From Cornus controversa (taxonomy: Eukaryota > Streptophyta > Magnoliopsida > Cornales > Cornaceae), in the NCBI GenBank assembly GCA_026545225.1, contig CM048853.1, positions 49,525,755 through 49,589,754 on the forward strand: DNA of 64,000 nt, given 5' to 3'. The notes beneath the pieces are model-generated. The model was not told the DNA's origin and ran no database searches. It saw nothing but the letters and a program-made list of their open reading frames with translations. Position numbers and translations under genes: made by a program. Numbering within the stretch: the stretch's first letter is position 1; every line of letters begins with the position of its first letter. Below, piece after piece: positions 13,650-26,711 of this stretch.

Positions 13650-15852
13650 TCTTCTATAGTTGTTTAACATGCCTCTACATAACTTTTACTCCCTCTTATG
13701 CAAACAATGAGTATACAAAGGAAACACAATGGAGAACAATAGAATATAAAGAAGAGGCAGTCCTAGGAAGTATGATGGTTATGTGCACTTAGCAAACATC
13801 ACTCAAATAGAAGGTCCAATTCAGTTTTTTTCTGACAAATAATAAATGCATTTTCTCTCGACACCAAATTGAAAGCTCGACCTTTCATTGTTTTAGAGAA
13901 GTTGAGGAGATATTTTCAGAGTGAATGTCCAATCCCATGTCAGTGATAGTGGCATACCATCATAAAGGCATCACTTGGTGCGGAACAAGGCCATGGCAAC
14001 TGGCGCCACCACCAACTTTGGGCCGACCCATTTGGTCTTCAAATGGTTGTCTTCTTCTTTTTATTTATTTATTTTTATTTGTACCTGTTAACTTTGTCAT
14101 TCTAAGACCATCCTAATCAACTCGGATAATCAAAACATTAGACTTGACTCTCAACTGGTGAGGCTTATAGTTAGTTGATTTGGGTGTGAGTGAGTGTCAT
14201 CAATTGTCCTAAAAAAGGTTAGGCATTAGAATGGGAGGGCACACAACAGCCATAATTAATTTCTTAGTAGGAATTTTGTGAGACAACTGACCTGCTTATC
14301 AAAGTAAATCATTTAATAATCATATGTGTACGCATGGCTGATTAGTCTTTAAAAGATAATTCTTCCTCTCTCTCTCTCTAACAAAAGATGGTTTGCATAT
14401 ACATATATATAGATATATATACCCGCAGACAACACTTGGGCCCTCAACAGCTGTCTTTCCTTTCTTACAACCTAAGGTTGCTCTGTATTCTTCTTTACAT
14501 TCCCTCATCTATTGCACATTGGTACTTCCCCACTTTCTTCAATAATGAATCCTCTCTCTCTCTATCTCATGTGTTTTTGTGATAAAACAGTATCATACCC
14601 CCTTAATCTTTGGATGAGTTGACCATGGGGACAAAAGCAAATAATATCAGGAGTAGTTTTAGGAAAAGGTAAAATGTCGCATAAGATTGATTTAGATTGT
14701 AAATTTCCCATCCATTTTGATCAACTTAGATTCAATTAGATTACACATTCACTAACTGGTTTCAAATTTCAATACAAATGTAAATCGAATCTAGTCGAGC
14801 TTTTTGATGTTCTAAGGTTGAGCTGTATAATTGATCTCGTTTGAACTCAAACTTGTCAAGAACATTGCTCACAAGGCTCGTTTAGTTAACTTGAAATTTA
14901 ATCTCGGACATTGCTCATCTGGTCACAATTCTTTTCGAACTTGTTTATGAACATATTTACAAGCTTAACGAGACAAGTAATGAAATGTTCAAATTTGATT
15001 CATTTACTGAATGAACTTAAAAACAAATATCAACTTAAAAGACATTGTTCAAAATGATTTAGTTGGAAACAAGTTGGCTCATCTACATCCCTAATCATGG
15101 ATGATCGAAAATCATAAAAAAAAATGATATTTATGAAACAGAAATGGCAACAATAACCCTTAGATCTGTCATAAATATGGGACCTATCCAATTGGCATGA
15201 ACCAGGCAGTCCCATCCCTAAAAGTGGGCTGCCACTTGATGCTGTTTGGCACCAAATAAAGCTGAACCAAGGGTTATTTCAGTAATTTCATTTCCAACAA
15301 CTGTTTATATTGAGGAATTGGAGAGAAGCAGAGGCCCCATGAACCACAAAAGATTCTCATAATTCAAAAGAAGGTTCCCTCCTTGAATACATATGACTGC
15401 CTTTTCCTATACAATTCTACTTTAACACCCACGTGTTGAACAGATCAAACTTATCATGAAAAAAGGATCAGAATTATGAATTATTGAACACAGAAAAAGA
15501 TATCATCAACTTGAGTCCTTTGGAGCTCTGAAAAAATCTGCCTCTTTCTGGTCTTTGATGTCATAAACAATGGTTCATCTGAAAGTTAAAGCAATTCTTT
15601 CTCAATTTCATGAAAGGTGATTTTCTTTGATTCACCAGTTTTTGCAATTTCGGGAAATGGGTAACAAAGTCTTGTAGCTTCAATTCATAATATGTACCAA
15701 AATCAACATTGTAGTTCATATATGCAAAATGGCTTCATACATCAGAACTTTACTTGGCCAGTAATATGTTGTAAATTGCTTTAATGTTTGAATATTGAAG
15801 CTTTTGAAAATCACTTACTTTTGCTTGGTTTCATGTGAAGTGATGGTTCTTA
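12679..15852. other. Intergenic region between the KOB1-like and IQD genes
   Basis: It begins with the probable 3' untranslated region of the KOB1-like gene. A MITE-like segment lies at about 13370-13590, with imperfect inverted GGAAGGATGG / CCATCCTTTCC ends, and a TA microsatellite follows at 13620-13647. The stretch around 14760-15010 carries a CTCGTTTA-rich dispersed repeat similar in style to 23960-24300. The last several hundred bases should include the IQD promoter and leader, but no element can be assigned with confidence. Confidence 0.45.
13370..13590. mobile_element. Candidate short MITE
   Basis: The ends are imperfect inverted repeats: a GATAGGAAGGATGGAAAGGGAG-like left end faces a right end reading CCATCCTTTCC then CTCCCTCTCCCTCCTACC. 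The inside contains TTA and T runs and no reading frame. Target duplication and exact termini could not be fixed. Confidence 0.35.
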
Positions 15853-18050
15853 ATGGCAAAGAAGAAGAGCTGGTTCAATCTACTGAAGAGGATCTTCATT
15901 TCAGACACACATTCTAATCCAGAAAAGGTAATATATATATTGCTTCTTTGATGGGTTTCAACTTTCACTATTTGTTAGCTTTACTCAATGCTACAACTAC
16001 TACTTTCCAGAAGGAGAATAGAAGGAGATGGGTGTTTGGAAGGCTTAAAATAAAAAGATTAACATCAATTGCAGCACCGTCGCCATCAAGAGAAGGTGCA
16101 CTATGTGAAGCAGAAGAGCAGAGGAAGCATGCTGTGAGTTTGGTTATTGCAACAGCTGCTGCAGCTGAAGCTGCTGTTGCTGCTGCTCAGATTGCTGCAG
16201 AGGTTGTTCGGTTAAATGGCACCGATCAATTTAGCTATCAATATGAGGAAGAAACACGAGAATTTTCACCCAATCACATTCAAACCATTGCTCCTCAATT
16301 GGTTCATCAATGTGAGAAGGAGATTCATTTTCGAGCTGCCACCATAATTCAGACCGCCTTTCGTGGCTATCTAGTGAGTTTCTTCATATGCTCCTCCATT
16401 GCAGATAAAAATATCTCATCTTTCTTTATAGTTGTTGCAATGTTGTCAATAACAAAAGTATTTAAACATTGTCTAAAACCTTCAAGAGTTGATTTGAGTA
16501 GGGGATGAAAGGCAATGTCTAGACTCTAGAAGGAATTGTTGTTTGGAATCAGATTTTGTTCTAGATTTTCTTCCTTGACTATTTGGTGATTTTGTCATGT
16601 TGATCTTAGTGTTCACGTTCTTCCAAATCTCATAACAAAAACAGAACAAACAATTCTCTGTACTAGACAGGCCAGAACAATGGTATTTAACATAACAAAT
16701 GTCCTTAAAATTGATTTCTTCCCCTTGTGTAACATTGATGTGGAAGCATTGCAGGCAAGGAAAGCTTTGAGAGCATTGAAGGGACTTGTTAGGCTTCAAG
16801 CTATTGTTAGAGGCCGAGCTGTTAGACGCCAAGCTATCACTACTCTTAGGTGCTTGCAGTCCATTGTACATATCCAATCAGAGGCCTGTGCAAGGAGAGG
16901 TCAAAAGGTGGAGGGGACTTGGCATTGTCATGAAAAACAAGAGTTGGGAGATTTGAGAGACAAGGAGATAAAGGTATGTAAAAAATGATTGGTCTTTCTT
17001 GATCCACATAACTCAATTTCAAGCATATCACTCATTACAAACGCTATGATTGTTCTTCGTTGAACATCGCCAAACCATTTCAAGTTTTCAACTGATTTTT
17101 CTTTCTTCTAAATAATGCTGCTTCTCTCTAAGGAATGCATTCATTTCCTATCATTTTCTTTCATGTTTTTTGGCATTCACCCATCTATTCAACTTTGCAG
17201 ATTGATTCAAACAGTCAGAGAAGGTGGGATGACAGCATTCTGTCAAAGGAAGAGGCAACCGCGCTGTTCTTAAGCAAGAGAGAGGCCTTAATCAAGAGAG
17301 AACGAATGAAGGAATACTTGAGCCATCGGGTAAATTCCTAAGATAAGAATTCTCTAAATTTCTTTCATAAGACTTAAGTTTGCTCACAAAGGAAAATATT
17401 TTCAGAGGTCAGCAGAATCAGAAGAGAACAAGGTAAATGGAAGATGGAGACACTTGTTAGAACAATGGGTGGACACCCAATTGGCTAAAAGGGAAGACCT
17501 TAAGAACTCAGACACAGTTTTCTCTCCAAAGGCAAGAATCACAGAGGAATTTGGAGGAAAACAACTCAAACTGAGAAATTCCCCAAAACAATATCACATA
17601 GAGGGACTGGATTCTCCAATGTGTGCCCCCAGAAGATCATTTCATCATAGAAAGCAACGGTCCATTGGAGATGGCAATTCCTTTGCAGGCTCCCCTGTTG
17701 TTCCGACTTACATGGCTGCCACTGAATCTGCCAAGGCGAAAGCAAGATCAATGAGCTCACCGAGGTTAAGGCCAGTGAGTCTAGACACTTGCTCTGAAGC
17801 CAATTCGCCGTATAAGTATAAGCTCTCTCCAATATCTTCTATCAATAGCGACATGATGAGCAGCAGTAGGATTGGCAATCCCAGAGGTTTCCAACAGAGA
17901 TCTCCATGCGTGAAAAGTCTTCCAAGTCTCTTAAAATCAAGCAGAACTTTGAGGGATCTCAGCTTTGATTCCGAGTGCTCATTGCCAAATTGGGATCACA
18001 TGGTACCTTCAGCTGATTCACTGGCTGGAGCAAGAATTTACAATAGCTGA
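15853..18050 (+). CDS. IQ67-domain (IQD) calmodulin-binding protein, IQD11/12-like
   Basis: Five exons join in phase 0 to 476 aa: 15853-15927, 16011-16373, 16755-16973, 17201-17329 and 17406-18050. The N terminus [15 protein letters not shown] is basic and typical of the family. A helical alanine-rich stretch (about 65-80) precedes the IQ67 domain at about 134-196, which reads [13 protein letters not shown] then [17 protein letters not shown] then a third IQ-like motif. The phase-0 intron inside the first part of IQ67 is a family hallmark and is present. The C-terminal DUF4005 region contains [15 protein letters not shown] (about 362-376). IQD proteins bind calmodulin and act as scaffolds at microtubules, the plasma membrane or the nucleus. 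Which IQD this is cannot be settled without an alignment; the N terminus suggests IQD11/12. Confidence 0.9.
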
Positions 18051-21000
18051 GTTGGTTTTGAGTGCAGAAAGTAGTTTTACAACTAAATTGTATGGAAGAA
18101 TAGATCATATTTGAATTCTAAATGGTCCATTGTAGAAAAAATTCCTCTAACAGTCTCTGCCAAAGATTAATTCATGTGCTCTTATAGATGACATTGAAAT
18201 CTCAACTTGGAGGCATTGAATATATCAGTAATTTATAATTTTGGTGCGCTAAACAGTTGTAAGATCATATGTTTCAATTTCTTTTCTTCGTCTTTTCAAC
18301 CAAATAAAAAGGTAGGTAAGATTCTTTCTAATGCAAGATATAAAGAAAAAGAATTCGAGGATGTAATTCTTTTGACATTTCAACATAGGCAATGCAGCAA
18401 TGCAACTTTTTTGACATCATTCTTCTTGCTTGTTGCAATTCAAGCAACAACACCCAAAAGCTCTTCGCTCCCTAAAAAGCCATTTGTCGTGAAAAAGTGG
18501 TGTTTCTCTACCACTATTAATCTTTTAATTTTTTTTATGGAACATTTCTTCTGATGATCCAACTTGCAAGAAGTATTCTTTGTCTAATCTTGTCTAGCCA
18601 CTCACATTTAACACAACTACACATATCTTCTTCAAATGGCTTTGCACCTCTGCTGAAAATCAATTGTTCTGGGCTCGCTTAGGTCCCCAGGCATATTAAC
18701 TTAGAAAAAAATGTTTTCTTAATTACTGTAAATTATTATGAACTAAAGAAAGTTGCATTTTTCTGTCTTTTTTGATTTATCTATTTTGATTCCTTCACTA
18801 ATATTCCCAAGACACTTCTAGTTTTAGGCATGCCAATGGGGATTATGCCCAAAATCTTACATTCTATGCACTAAAAGCTCAGTTGCAGTAACTGTTTGAA
18901 TTAGAATAGTGTTTCAAGTTCCAATCCTAGATGATGTATTACAAAATGCAACTTTCTGGCAAGGAAGGAAATACTGCAACAAAGCTAAATTTTAGACAAA
19001 AAGGAGAATGAACTGACACCACAAAACACAAACACAAATACAGACTTGATACGCCTGAAAATCCTCAAACAACTGGATTGTTCCCAAGTTACTCTCCAAG
19101 GAAGTTTAACTGAAGAAGAACAATGATGGATGATTCCATAAGAATTCCAGTTAAAACCTATGTTTCTTCAGCAAGCTGAAGGCAATGCCTTGTGAGCACT
19201 AAATTTCCCCTTATCCAAGAGATTGAGGAGAAATATCTGACTAAATACAAGCCAAAATTCCAAAATATTGACAAACCAAAGCTTAAGAATGGGTGTAAAA
19301 TTTTGCAGCAGCACAAAAATAAGTTCAAGTAATTTCCGAAAAAAAAAAGATATATTAGTTTCAGCCCTCCAAACCCAGTCAATGCAGATTTAAGGATCAA
19401 TCTCTGTGCAATTAAACTCTCAAGACCCCTCCTCATACTCAACTATAGAATTTTCAGTCACTCTCTAAAAATCATAATCTTGAAATAGTTGGGATTGCAT
19501 AATGAATTGTAAACGTAAGTATTGTAAGGAGTTGTTGCTCCTAAAGTGGCATGCATGGAGGACTTAAATCTCTGTGGTGTTACCTACAGAAAAAAATCTC
19601 TTTCGTGTCCACGTGTCCATATCAATAGTATAATATAATGTATATCTAGATGTGAGGTGTTCTCAATTTTGTAAGTTCAGTGAGCAAAGAGGAAATGGAA
19701 AGAGCCATCCTTAAGAACTCCTGAACAGCCCAAATGATTTGGGAAATAATTCAGTGGTCAATTGTATCTCATTGAAAAGGAATGAGTTAAATTGGTGAAA
19801 TAAAGAAATGACACCATGGAAAACAATAGTTGTCAATGAATGCCAAGAGTGCAGCATTTCCTTCCCTCAAAGACAAACGCAAGAAGTTTTCAGAACTGTT
19901 AAGCAACAACTGAAAATATATTACAAAACTTGTCATGATCTAATTCAGAAATCACAAGCCTGGATGTTAAATTTGATGGACAAAACAATGAACTTGCTTT
20001 CCTTACGACAGGAAAAAAAAATGAACATGCATTTTTGTACTCAAGGATGAAGAAAATAACTGAGCTTGACATGTGGGCACACTTCCAAGTCTCTATTGAT
20101 GTACTCTTGAAGGAAAACAGGGAAATACAGCATGTGGAAAGTGTAGATTGATCTGAAATTCAATTTCGAAAAGCAAATTGAGTACTTTGAGACTGATAAC
20201 GAGGAGAGCTAAATTCTCCGACTGGATACAAAAACAAAAAGTAACTCGTGGAGAGAAGAAGATTTTAAGAGAAACTGAAAATAGCATCTAAACATAGAAA
20301 TTAGCCTCGATTACTCCATTTTAAAATTTAGAACATTTAATGAACTGAAGGAGTAGTGGATGTAGATATATAGAAGAAACTACAACAGCAAGGTTGGCTG
20401 ACTAGTCATAATAGGTGAATCTTTGATGTCCCCTCTAAATGATTATTTGATCATCACACAAAGCACCAGGTCATGGCTTCCAATGCAACACAAACTTTAT
20501 GTTGGTAACACAAAAAGAATAGATACATGTAGACAAGGCTATATAATTAATTTGAAATATTTTTTACGGAAATGACTGTTTGGCCGAGCATTTCAACCGA
20601 TAGTTGATGTGAAAGGGAAGTATGACAAAAACATAATACATGCATCCTAACATATGTATATATGCACGTAAATATGAACCTGTCCTTCGGATCTACTACA
20701 TATATTTCCATTCAAGGATCACTTATGCAAACAAATTATTCAATTTCAGAATCTGTCAAGTGCACTAGAAATGCATAATTGAAGAAAGCTACAGAGTAAA
20801 GAACCTGAAAGAAAATCAAATTTCTTCATATAAATTAACATACAATGCTAATTAAGTCCATATAAATTGAAGCTTCAGGTAGCCAGTTCCACCTTCTATG
20901 ACAATATAGTTGATTTCAACCAGTTTCTTTCAATTCTTGTACAAACTTTGAGAGAATATTGTAGATTGATCTATATTAAGCCCCTATCTCATGTATTTTA

Positions 21001-21115
21001 TCAAAAGAAACAAAAAACTTTCCCCACTAATCTATTATGATATACCAAACTACCCAATCAAGGCATGTATGCATATATGATACCAAAACTACCACAAAAC
21101 AAAGCAAAGCAAAAT
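18051..21115. other. Convergent intergenic region, no gene seen
   Basis: This lies between the 3' ends of the IQD gene (plus strand) and the F-box gene (minus strand). It should include both 3' untranslated regions. The short reading frames look like chance. No transposon ends, RNA gene or tandem array was recognised. Confidence 0.45.
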
Positions 21116-22986
21116 CTAATCTGAATTGGAGAAAGAAGCTTCTTCACCAGGATCAGCTCCATTGCATTCACTGTCTGAAGATCCTTCATTGTCATAGTCA
21201 TCAACCCAAGGGCTCTTAAAGACCACAACTTGTTCACACTTCTCCTCAAGATTACCATTCAACTCGACACTCCAACATCCCTGAATGTCAAGATGGGTAA
21301 GTGCCTTACACTTAGTAAGGATAGCATCAAGGCCATGGTCGCCAAATCGACCAAATCCAAGTTCAAGATGGTGGAGCCCTGTCATTGTATCAGCTATGAC
21401 CAATGCCTCACTATCATCAACCTTGGAAGCAGTGGCTCGTTCAGGGACCTCCCACTCTGGTGGGGGCATGCTCCTTTTCAAGTGAATCAGGGACTTGCAT
21501 TGCTTCCCAAAAGCTTCAAGCCCTTTGCAAGTGATCTTCAAGCAATAGCTAATGTCCAAGAATGTCAGGTTAGCAAGTGACTCAGCATGTTTTTCCACCA
21601 TCTGGTTAGTGACCTCACTCATAGGAATTTTCAGGACCTTGAGACATCTCGCACTACAAGAAAAATGCAGAAAGAAAAGTCTATTATGTTTGCAATAACT
21701 GGCAATTAACCAGTTTTTGGTCTGGAACTTGAAAATAATTTGTATACAGGTGATTAAGATGTTACTGTATGACACTTCTGAACTTAATTATATTTTGGAT
21801 CATTTCTAAGAAAAGGAAAACATTTTGAAGAATGAAAAACAACTACTTACATTCAACAGTTTAGATATATAGAATTTTTTTGATAATCACTAGGGTTCTC
21901 TGACATACCATTTTTCTCAAGAATAAAGGAAATTATATAGCTTGGCATATTGGAAAGAAAACAAATTCTCTGAACTAATTAAAGAAAGAAAATGAGACAA
22001 CAAACTTGCCAAATTAAATTTCAAAGAGCTCTATGCCTCCATGAACTAAAGAAAGTATTTCAGCTAGTTTTTCTGTTTTCCAAAATTGTGTAAATTAATT
22101 GACAATACATGGTATGGCTTCATAAAGCAAGCCAATTCATTTTATGTTTAAACAAATTAAAATCAGCCCATGTACATCAGCATCATCATAAATTACACTA
22201 AAATGCAGAACATATATATAAACTTGTGTGACAGAAAAATTCCAAGAGCACACACAAATGAACAAGTATTTTAAACCGATACAAAATTCTTGGATCCTAG
22301 GAATTTGTATGTCCCCATCAGTTGCACTTACATGAGTGGTTAACACCATCCCAACACTAGTTCGCAAATTTCCTTATTTTTCTTCTATTTGTGATCAGAT
22401 GAGAGTAACTTTCAGTTATGATCTAAAGAAATAAATGGTATATTCTCTGTAATGCATATAACTACATTTCTGGTTTCTAATGTATGAGATTTGCAAAGCC
22501 AAGCAAACTTCTTTCAGACTCTGATTCTCAACATCAATATGACATTTTATGAATTACACAAAACTCAACGGGTCCAAAATAATCAAGATGTATAAAGAAA
22601 AACTTATACAGAAATATAAAAAATAAAAATAAAACCCAAAAGATTAGAACACTGAAAACACTTTACCTTATTGAAGATGTATTTCATATTAAAAAAATCT
22701 AACCAATGAACAGAACACAGGGCCAATCGACCACATTATAGCAACAATTTGATCTTAAACCCAACATAATATATGTTCTCTTGACTTTGTTAAGCCAGAG
22801 AAAATAGAATCCAAAACTCTGATAAACTCAAAAACATACCTCTATATATATACATGAAGGAAATGCGTACATCACATATCACCCTCAATAAAATAAACTC
22901 ATTTCCTTTGTATACACCATTTTCTACAAACCCACCAACTTTTTTTCTTTTCTTTTTTTGTATATATGTCAACACATGTATATTTA

Positions 22987-23020
<34 letters not shown>

Positions 23021-23383
23021 GTGTATATACCAGTTGGCGACAAAGGAGAAGCCGGCATTGCCGAGCTTGTAAGCGCAGAGTCGGCGGAAGGTGCATTTGC
23101 TACGACGGACCAGCTTCCTCACGGCGGAGTCGATGAGGTACGGACGGTTACACCGGCGACACCACTGCTCGACGTCGATATCGGTCCAGCAGTACGGTCC
23201 GGCGACCACTGCGAGCCACGACCTGCAGACGAGAGGCACGGACCGTACCATCTGTTCCGCAGGTATTCGTACGAATATCAGAGCCAGTATCTCCGGATTC
23301 AGACCATCCCAACACCGAAAACCCACTTCCTCTCGGCCGTCATTTTCGTCGTTGTCGGAGCACAGCCTTTTGTGGCTGTGCAT
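21116..23383 (-). CDS. F-box/LRR protein, FBW2-like
   Basis: Two exons on the minus strand, 23383-23031 and 21653-21116, join through a GT-AG intron of about 1.38 kb. They encode 296 aa; the split codon gives FVAN-C-ARCLKVLKIP. An F-box lies at about residues 24-66 (FRCWDGLNPEILALIF then VPLVCRSW then GPYCWTDID), followed by leucine-rich repeats (for example LTFLDISYCLKITCKGLEAF and ALTHLDIQGCW) and an acidic serine-rich tail. F-box proteins of this kind bring substrates to SCF ubiquitin ligases. The PYCWxDIDxExW block and layout match Arabidopsis FBW2 (about 317 aa), which promotes AGO1 turnover; that role is inferred here. A GT microsatellite sits just inside the intron next to the donor site, and a CT tract lies just upstream of the ATG. 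Confidence 0.87.
22993..23020. repeat. GT/CA microsatellite at the intron donor side of the F-box gene
   Basis: About 14 GT units run along the plus strand just inside the intron, ending a few bases from the GTATAT donor. On the transcribed strand this is a CA tract. Length variation here could sit close to splice recognition. Confidence 0.85.
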
Positions 23384-23387
23384 CTCT

Positions 23388-23411
23388 CGCTCTCTCTCTC
23401 TCTCTCTCTCT
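23388..23411. promoter_or_regulatory. CT/GA dinucleotide tract in the F-box gene leader
   Basis: Roughly twelve TC units lie immediately 5' of the start codon at 23383; the transcribed strand reads GA repeats. GA/CT tracts are frequent in plant core promoters and 5' leaders. No function can be proved from sequence. Confidence 0.5.
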
Positions 23412-25017
23412 ATGTATAGGTTTCTCTCTGTAAAGCTTTTTAGATGCTGGGAAGGAGCTTCTCTTTGTTGAAAGATGGTGATTCATTTTCTTGTATTAGT
23501 GACGAGGAGTTGGTCGGATGAAGGACACGTCGGATTATTTGATTTAGTGAAACGTATCCTACGGTGGCGGAGTGTCTTACATGGAGATGTTCAGACCTTA
23601 GAGATTGTAAGTTAGTGAGAGGGTATACAGTACCAATATATATAATACTGTACAGAAATGCTAAACACAAATTCGTAAATGTTGTGGCAGTTAACGTGAA
23701 GAGTTAGTATTGGTGGAATTCTCTCATACACATAGTGTTATAATATTATCACTGAATTCTATCAATACTAACTCTCCACCTTACCTACCACATCATTCGT
23801 AATACAAATTCATAAAATAATTTCATAACGTGTAGCATTGTTAGATACTATATACTTTCTAGTTTCTCCGTACCTTAATATTTTATGAAAGAATAATGAT
23901 AGGAACCACCCATATTTTTCTTTCTTTTTTTCCGGATATTAAAATTTTAATTATTTATAAATAGGAAGTTTGAGTCTATTTGAATTCAGACTCGTTTATT
24001 TGTGGACTCAGCTTGAACTTTTTATGAGTTCAAAAAGTTGAACTCAAACTCTACTCATTTAATAAAAATAATTTGTTCGGATTAACTTGTTCATGAACGT
24101 AAACAAACATACACAAGCATATGATTCTGAATATGTTCACGAGTTTTGTTTATAAATATAACTGAGCCTAAACGAACTCATGTTCACAAGCCGAGCCCAA
24201 TACAATTGGCGATCGAATCGTTTAATAAACGAATTTATAAATCAAATTTGAGATCGGCTTGTTTGCTTAACACCGAACAATTGAATTCATGACTCGTAAG
24301 TAAGTCTTTTCTTTTCTCAATATATATATTTGCGGCATGCGAATCACCAAAAAAAATTTCAGCCGTTATTATTATTAGAATTATGTTTTTAAGTTCCATT
24401 CATGATTATTTCAGGACACGAATTAAATGGCTTTAAAGGAGATATCATCTTAAGAGTGAGAGCATCCAGATCATTCTGATCCAACTTCACCATTGGTGTA
24501 AGCTTCATAGTTCCTACCCTCACCATAAAGTTTCTTTACCCCACTCTCATAAAGTAAAGCTGATTATTTATTGTTTGTAATGTTCATACAGTTTTGTCTT
24601 GTGCTATAAATTGAGTTTGGATCAGTCCATGTAATTTGTCATTTGGGCCTCAAATTCAATATGTAGTATTCTGGACTTCTGGGACTGGTCAGTAAGAGTT
24701 CTAACTCCAATAAGGCCTGTTTTGTACGGGAATTTTACTAATTTTTAGGTCCAATATTTTGTACAAACTTTTGGAGAATTGAAGAAATTGGATTTATTTT
24801 GGACCTAACCCAACAATGAAAGACTATATGCAAACTGGCTCAATTGTATGAAATTGATTTTGGCAACAAAGCCCCAAACTATACGGTAATTGTTGGAATT
24901 GATAAACTCTCTCATTTAATCTAAAGTGTATTACACTAGAATTCACCGTTCGTATGATTCTTTGACAGGAAGAAATTGCAAAAAAAAAAAAAAAAAATGG
25001 TATGTCGTTGCCATTTT
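23412..25017. other. Intergenic DNA upstream of the F-box gene
   Basis: It contains the probable F-box gene promoter. At about 23960-24300 there is a dispersed-repeat-like segment rich in CTCGTTTA, GAGTTC and their complements, recalling the stretch at 14760-15010. An A-run lies near 24977-24997. No gene is evident. Confidence 0.4.
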
Positions 25018-25128
25018 CAAAAGACTAGCGATGGCCAAAGTAATGTCTACCCAGAACAAAGAAACACCGTTAACCAAAAGACTAGCGATGGCCAAAGTAA
25101 TGTCTACCCAGAACAAAGAAACACCATC
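25018..25128. repeat. 57-bp tandem duplication
   Basis: A 57-bp unit beginning CAAAAGACTAGCGATGG starts at 25018 and again at 25075. It appears identical until the second copy diverges after GAAACACC. Because 57 is divisible by three, the chance frame across it stays open, but there is no sign of a real protein. Confidence 0.9.
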
Positions 25129-25632
25129 ATTGTTTAACGGTGGATTCCATCAAGGTCCGTGTTGAAAAGAGTGAATTGAATATATTCTTAATTTTTGACA
25201 CTATTTTATATGGAATGAGTTTATCTAGCTAGATCAAGTAATTACATACTATACATTATTGGTAGATAAGTAGTGATAGGTCATCCGATAAACATTCAAT
25301 GACCATTTCATTCGAATGACCAACTTTTATGGGTCCCACTCTAAAGCATTGGGTTAATGATTCAGTTTTCCATATATGTTCGTGTTGACGAGGAAACACC
25401 GTAATTGTCCAATGGTGGATTCCACCTACGTCCGTGTTGAAAAGAGTGAACTGAATATATTCTTAATTTTTGACAATATTTTGTATGAAATGAACTTATC
25501 AAATTAGATCGAGTAATTATATATTACATCAGACGAGCGGTGATAGGTTCTCGATTAACATTCAATAATCATTCCGACGACTAACTACAAGGGTCCCACT
25601 CCAAAACATAGGGTTAATGATTTGGTTCTCCA
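25118..25632. repeat. Diverged direct repeat, about 250 bp, two copies
   Basis: The copies lie at 25118-25372 and 25393-25632, offset 275 bp. Both run from GAAACACC through TGGTGGATTCCA, CCGTGTTGAAAAGAGTGAA and GGGTCCCACTC to GGGTTAATGATT. They differ by scattered substitutions and small indels, so the duplication is older than the adjacent 57-bp one. No coding content is seen. Confidence 0.75.
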
Positions 25633-26148
25633 AAGAGGACCAATCATAGATTAATTATACAAAATATCTAAAACAATGTCACGTGACATGTGACATGGTC
25701 AAGATCATGTCAACGATTCATTGACAGTACTAGAGTGGCACTAACTACACATATGGTGGTGCCCTTGTGGACCGGCCAATTGAACAAGTGAACCGAAAGT
25801 TGGATAATAAAGCTAGCTATACCACTGATATGTCTAGATGAGTTTGGGTTATATTAATGATTTCCAATGATTTTCTACAACAATTAGGTTAAATTTGACA
25901 GATTGTCTTCTTCTAGTCAACCATAAAAAAGAAAAAGTCAATGTCACTTACATGTGTCATTTCTACGTGGCAGAAACCTAGTTGATGAATAGACAATCGT
26001 GTCTTAAACTCTTTATCAAAGACGCAGTAACCACATATGATTGAGCCAGACACTATGGTGGCTTCATGAATTGAGACTCCTCATCTTTGGGAACTATAAT
26101 TTTTTTTTTCTTAATTTTGATCAAGTTAGAGATCTAATTGCATTGTCT

Positions 26149-26152
<4 letters not shown>

Positions 26153-26190
<38 letters not shown>
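26153..26190. repeat. TA microsatellite
   Basis: An uninterrupted alternating TA tract of about 19 units, directly upstream of a SINE-like segment. Confidence 0.9.
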
Positions 26191-26193
<3 letters not shown>

Positions 26194-26214
26194 AATCTAT
26201 ATTAATTGAAGTCT

Positions 26215-26345
26215 CAATCACTAAATAGGCATTAGTCTAGATGATAAGATATATATTTTATTTTTAAAAGAGAAATTGAGTGTTCGAGCCCTCCTAGGAA
26301 CAATATGGTAGACTTGTGTGCATTTGTTTGAAATTTTTTGTATGT
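26215..26345 (+). mobile_element. tRNA-derived SINE-like fragment
   Basis: It has an A-box-like TAGTCTAGATG and, about 40 bases later, a B-box-like TGTTCGAGCCC. Together they form a split RNA polymerase III promoter as in tRNA-derived SINEs. A pyrimidine/T-rich tail follows. A related partial copy starts at about 26385. There is no cloverleaf, so it is not a working tRNA. Confidence 0.45.
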
Positions 26346-26379
26346 TTGCTTGAAAGTTTAGAAAAAAATCCTAACCAGT

Positions 26380-26512
26380 TGAAGTCTTAATTACTAAATA
26401 GGCATTAGTATAGCTGACATGATATCTCATTCTGGAAAGAGAGATCGAGTAAAACAATACGCATACGCATACGCATTTGCTTAAAATTTCAGAAAAAATT
26501 CCCAATCAAAAA
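26380..26512 (+). mobile_element. Second SINE-like fragment, related to the previous one
   Basis: The text AATAGGCATTAGTATAG matches the start of the 26215 copy, and TAGTATAGCTG again fits an A box. The B-box position is degenerate (AGATCGAGTA). A short CATACG repeat lies in the tail, before a shared TTTCAGAAAAAAT-like end. Confidence 0.4.
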
Positions 26513-26711
26513 CCGCTGTCTTTGGCACTTTAACTAATATATATTTGCAAACATTATGTATAATTTCAATGTCCCATGCCATCCAAAGCCACAATAAGCA
26601 AGAGGTTTAGGGGGTACCTAATTGAATAAAAAGGGTTGTTATAACCAGCTCTAAATAGTTGAGATATAAACTTCATTTAATTACTTTGATAGGGTCTGAG
26701 ACCTGAATGTA

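Noticed and set aside
16482..16877. 131-codon minus-strand frame over the IQD gene
   Set aside because: It overlaps IQD exon 3 and intron in antisense and shows no family features.
22854..23471. Several plus-strand frames over the F-box gene first exon
   Set aside because: They are antisense shadows of the minus-strand exon, and the GT and CT microsatellites inflate them.
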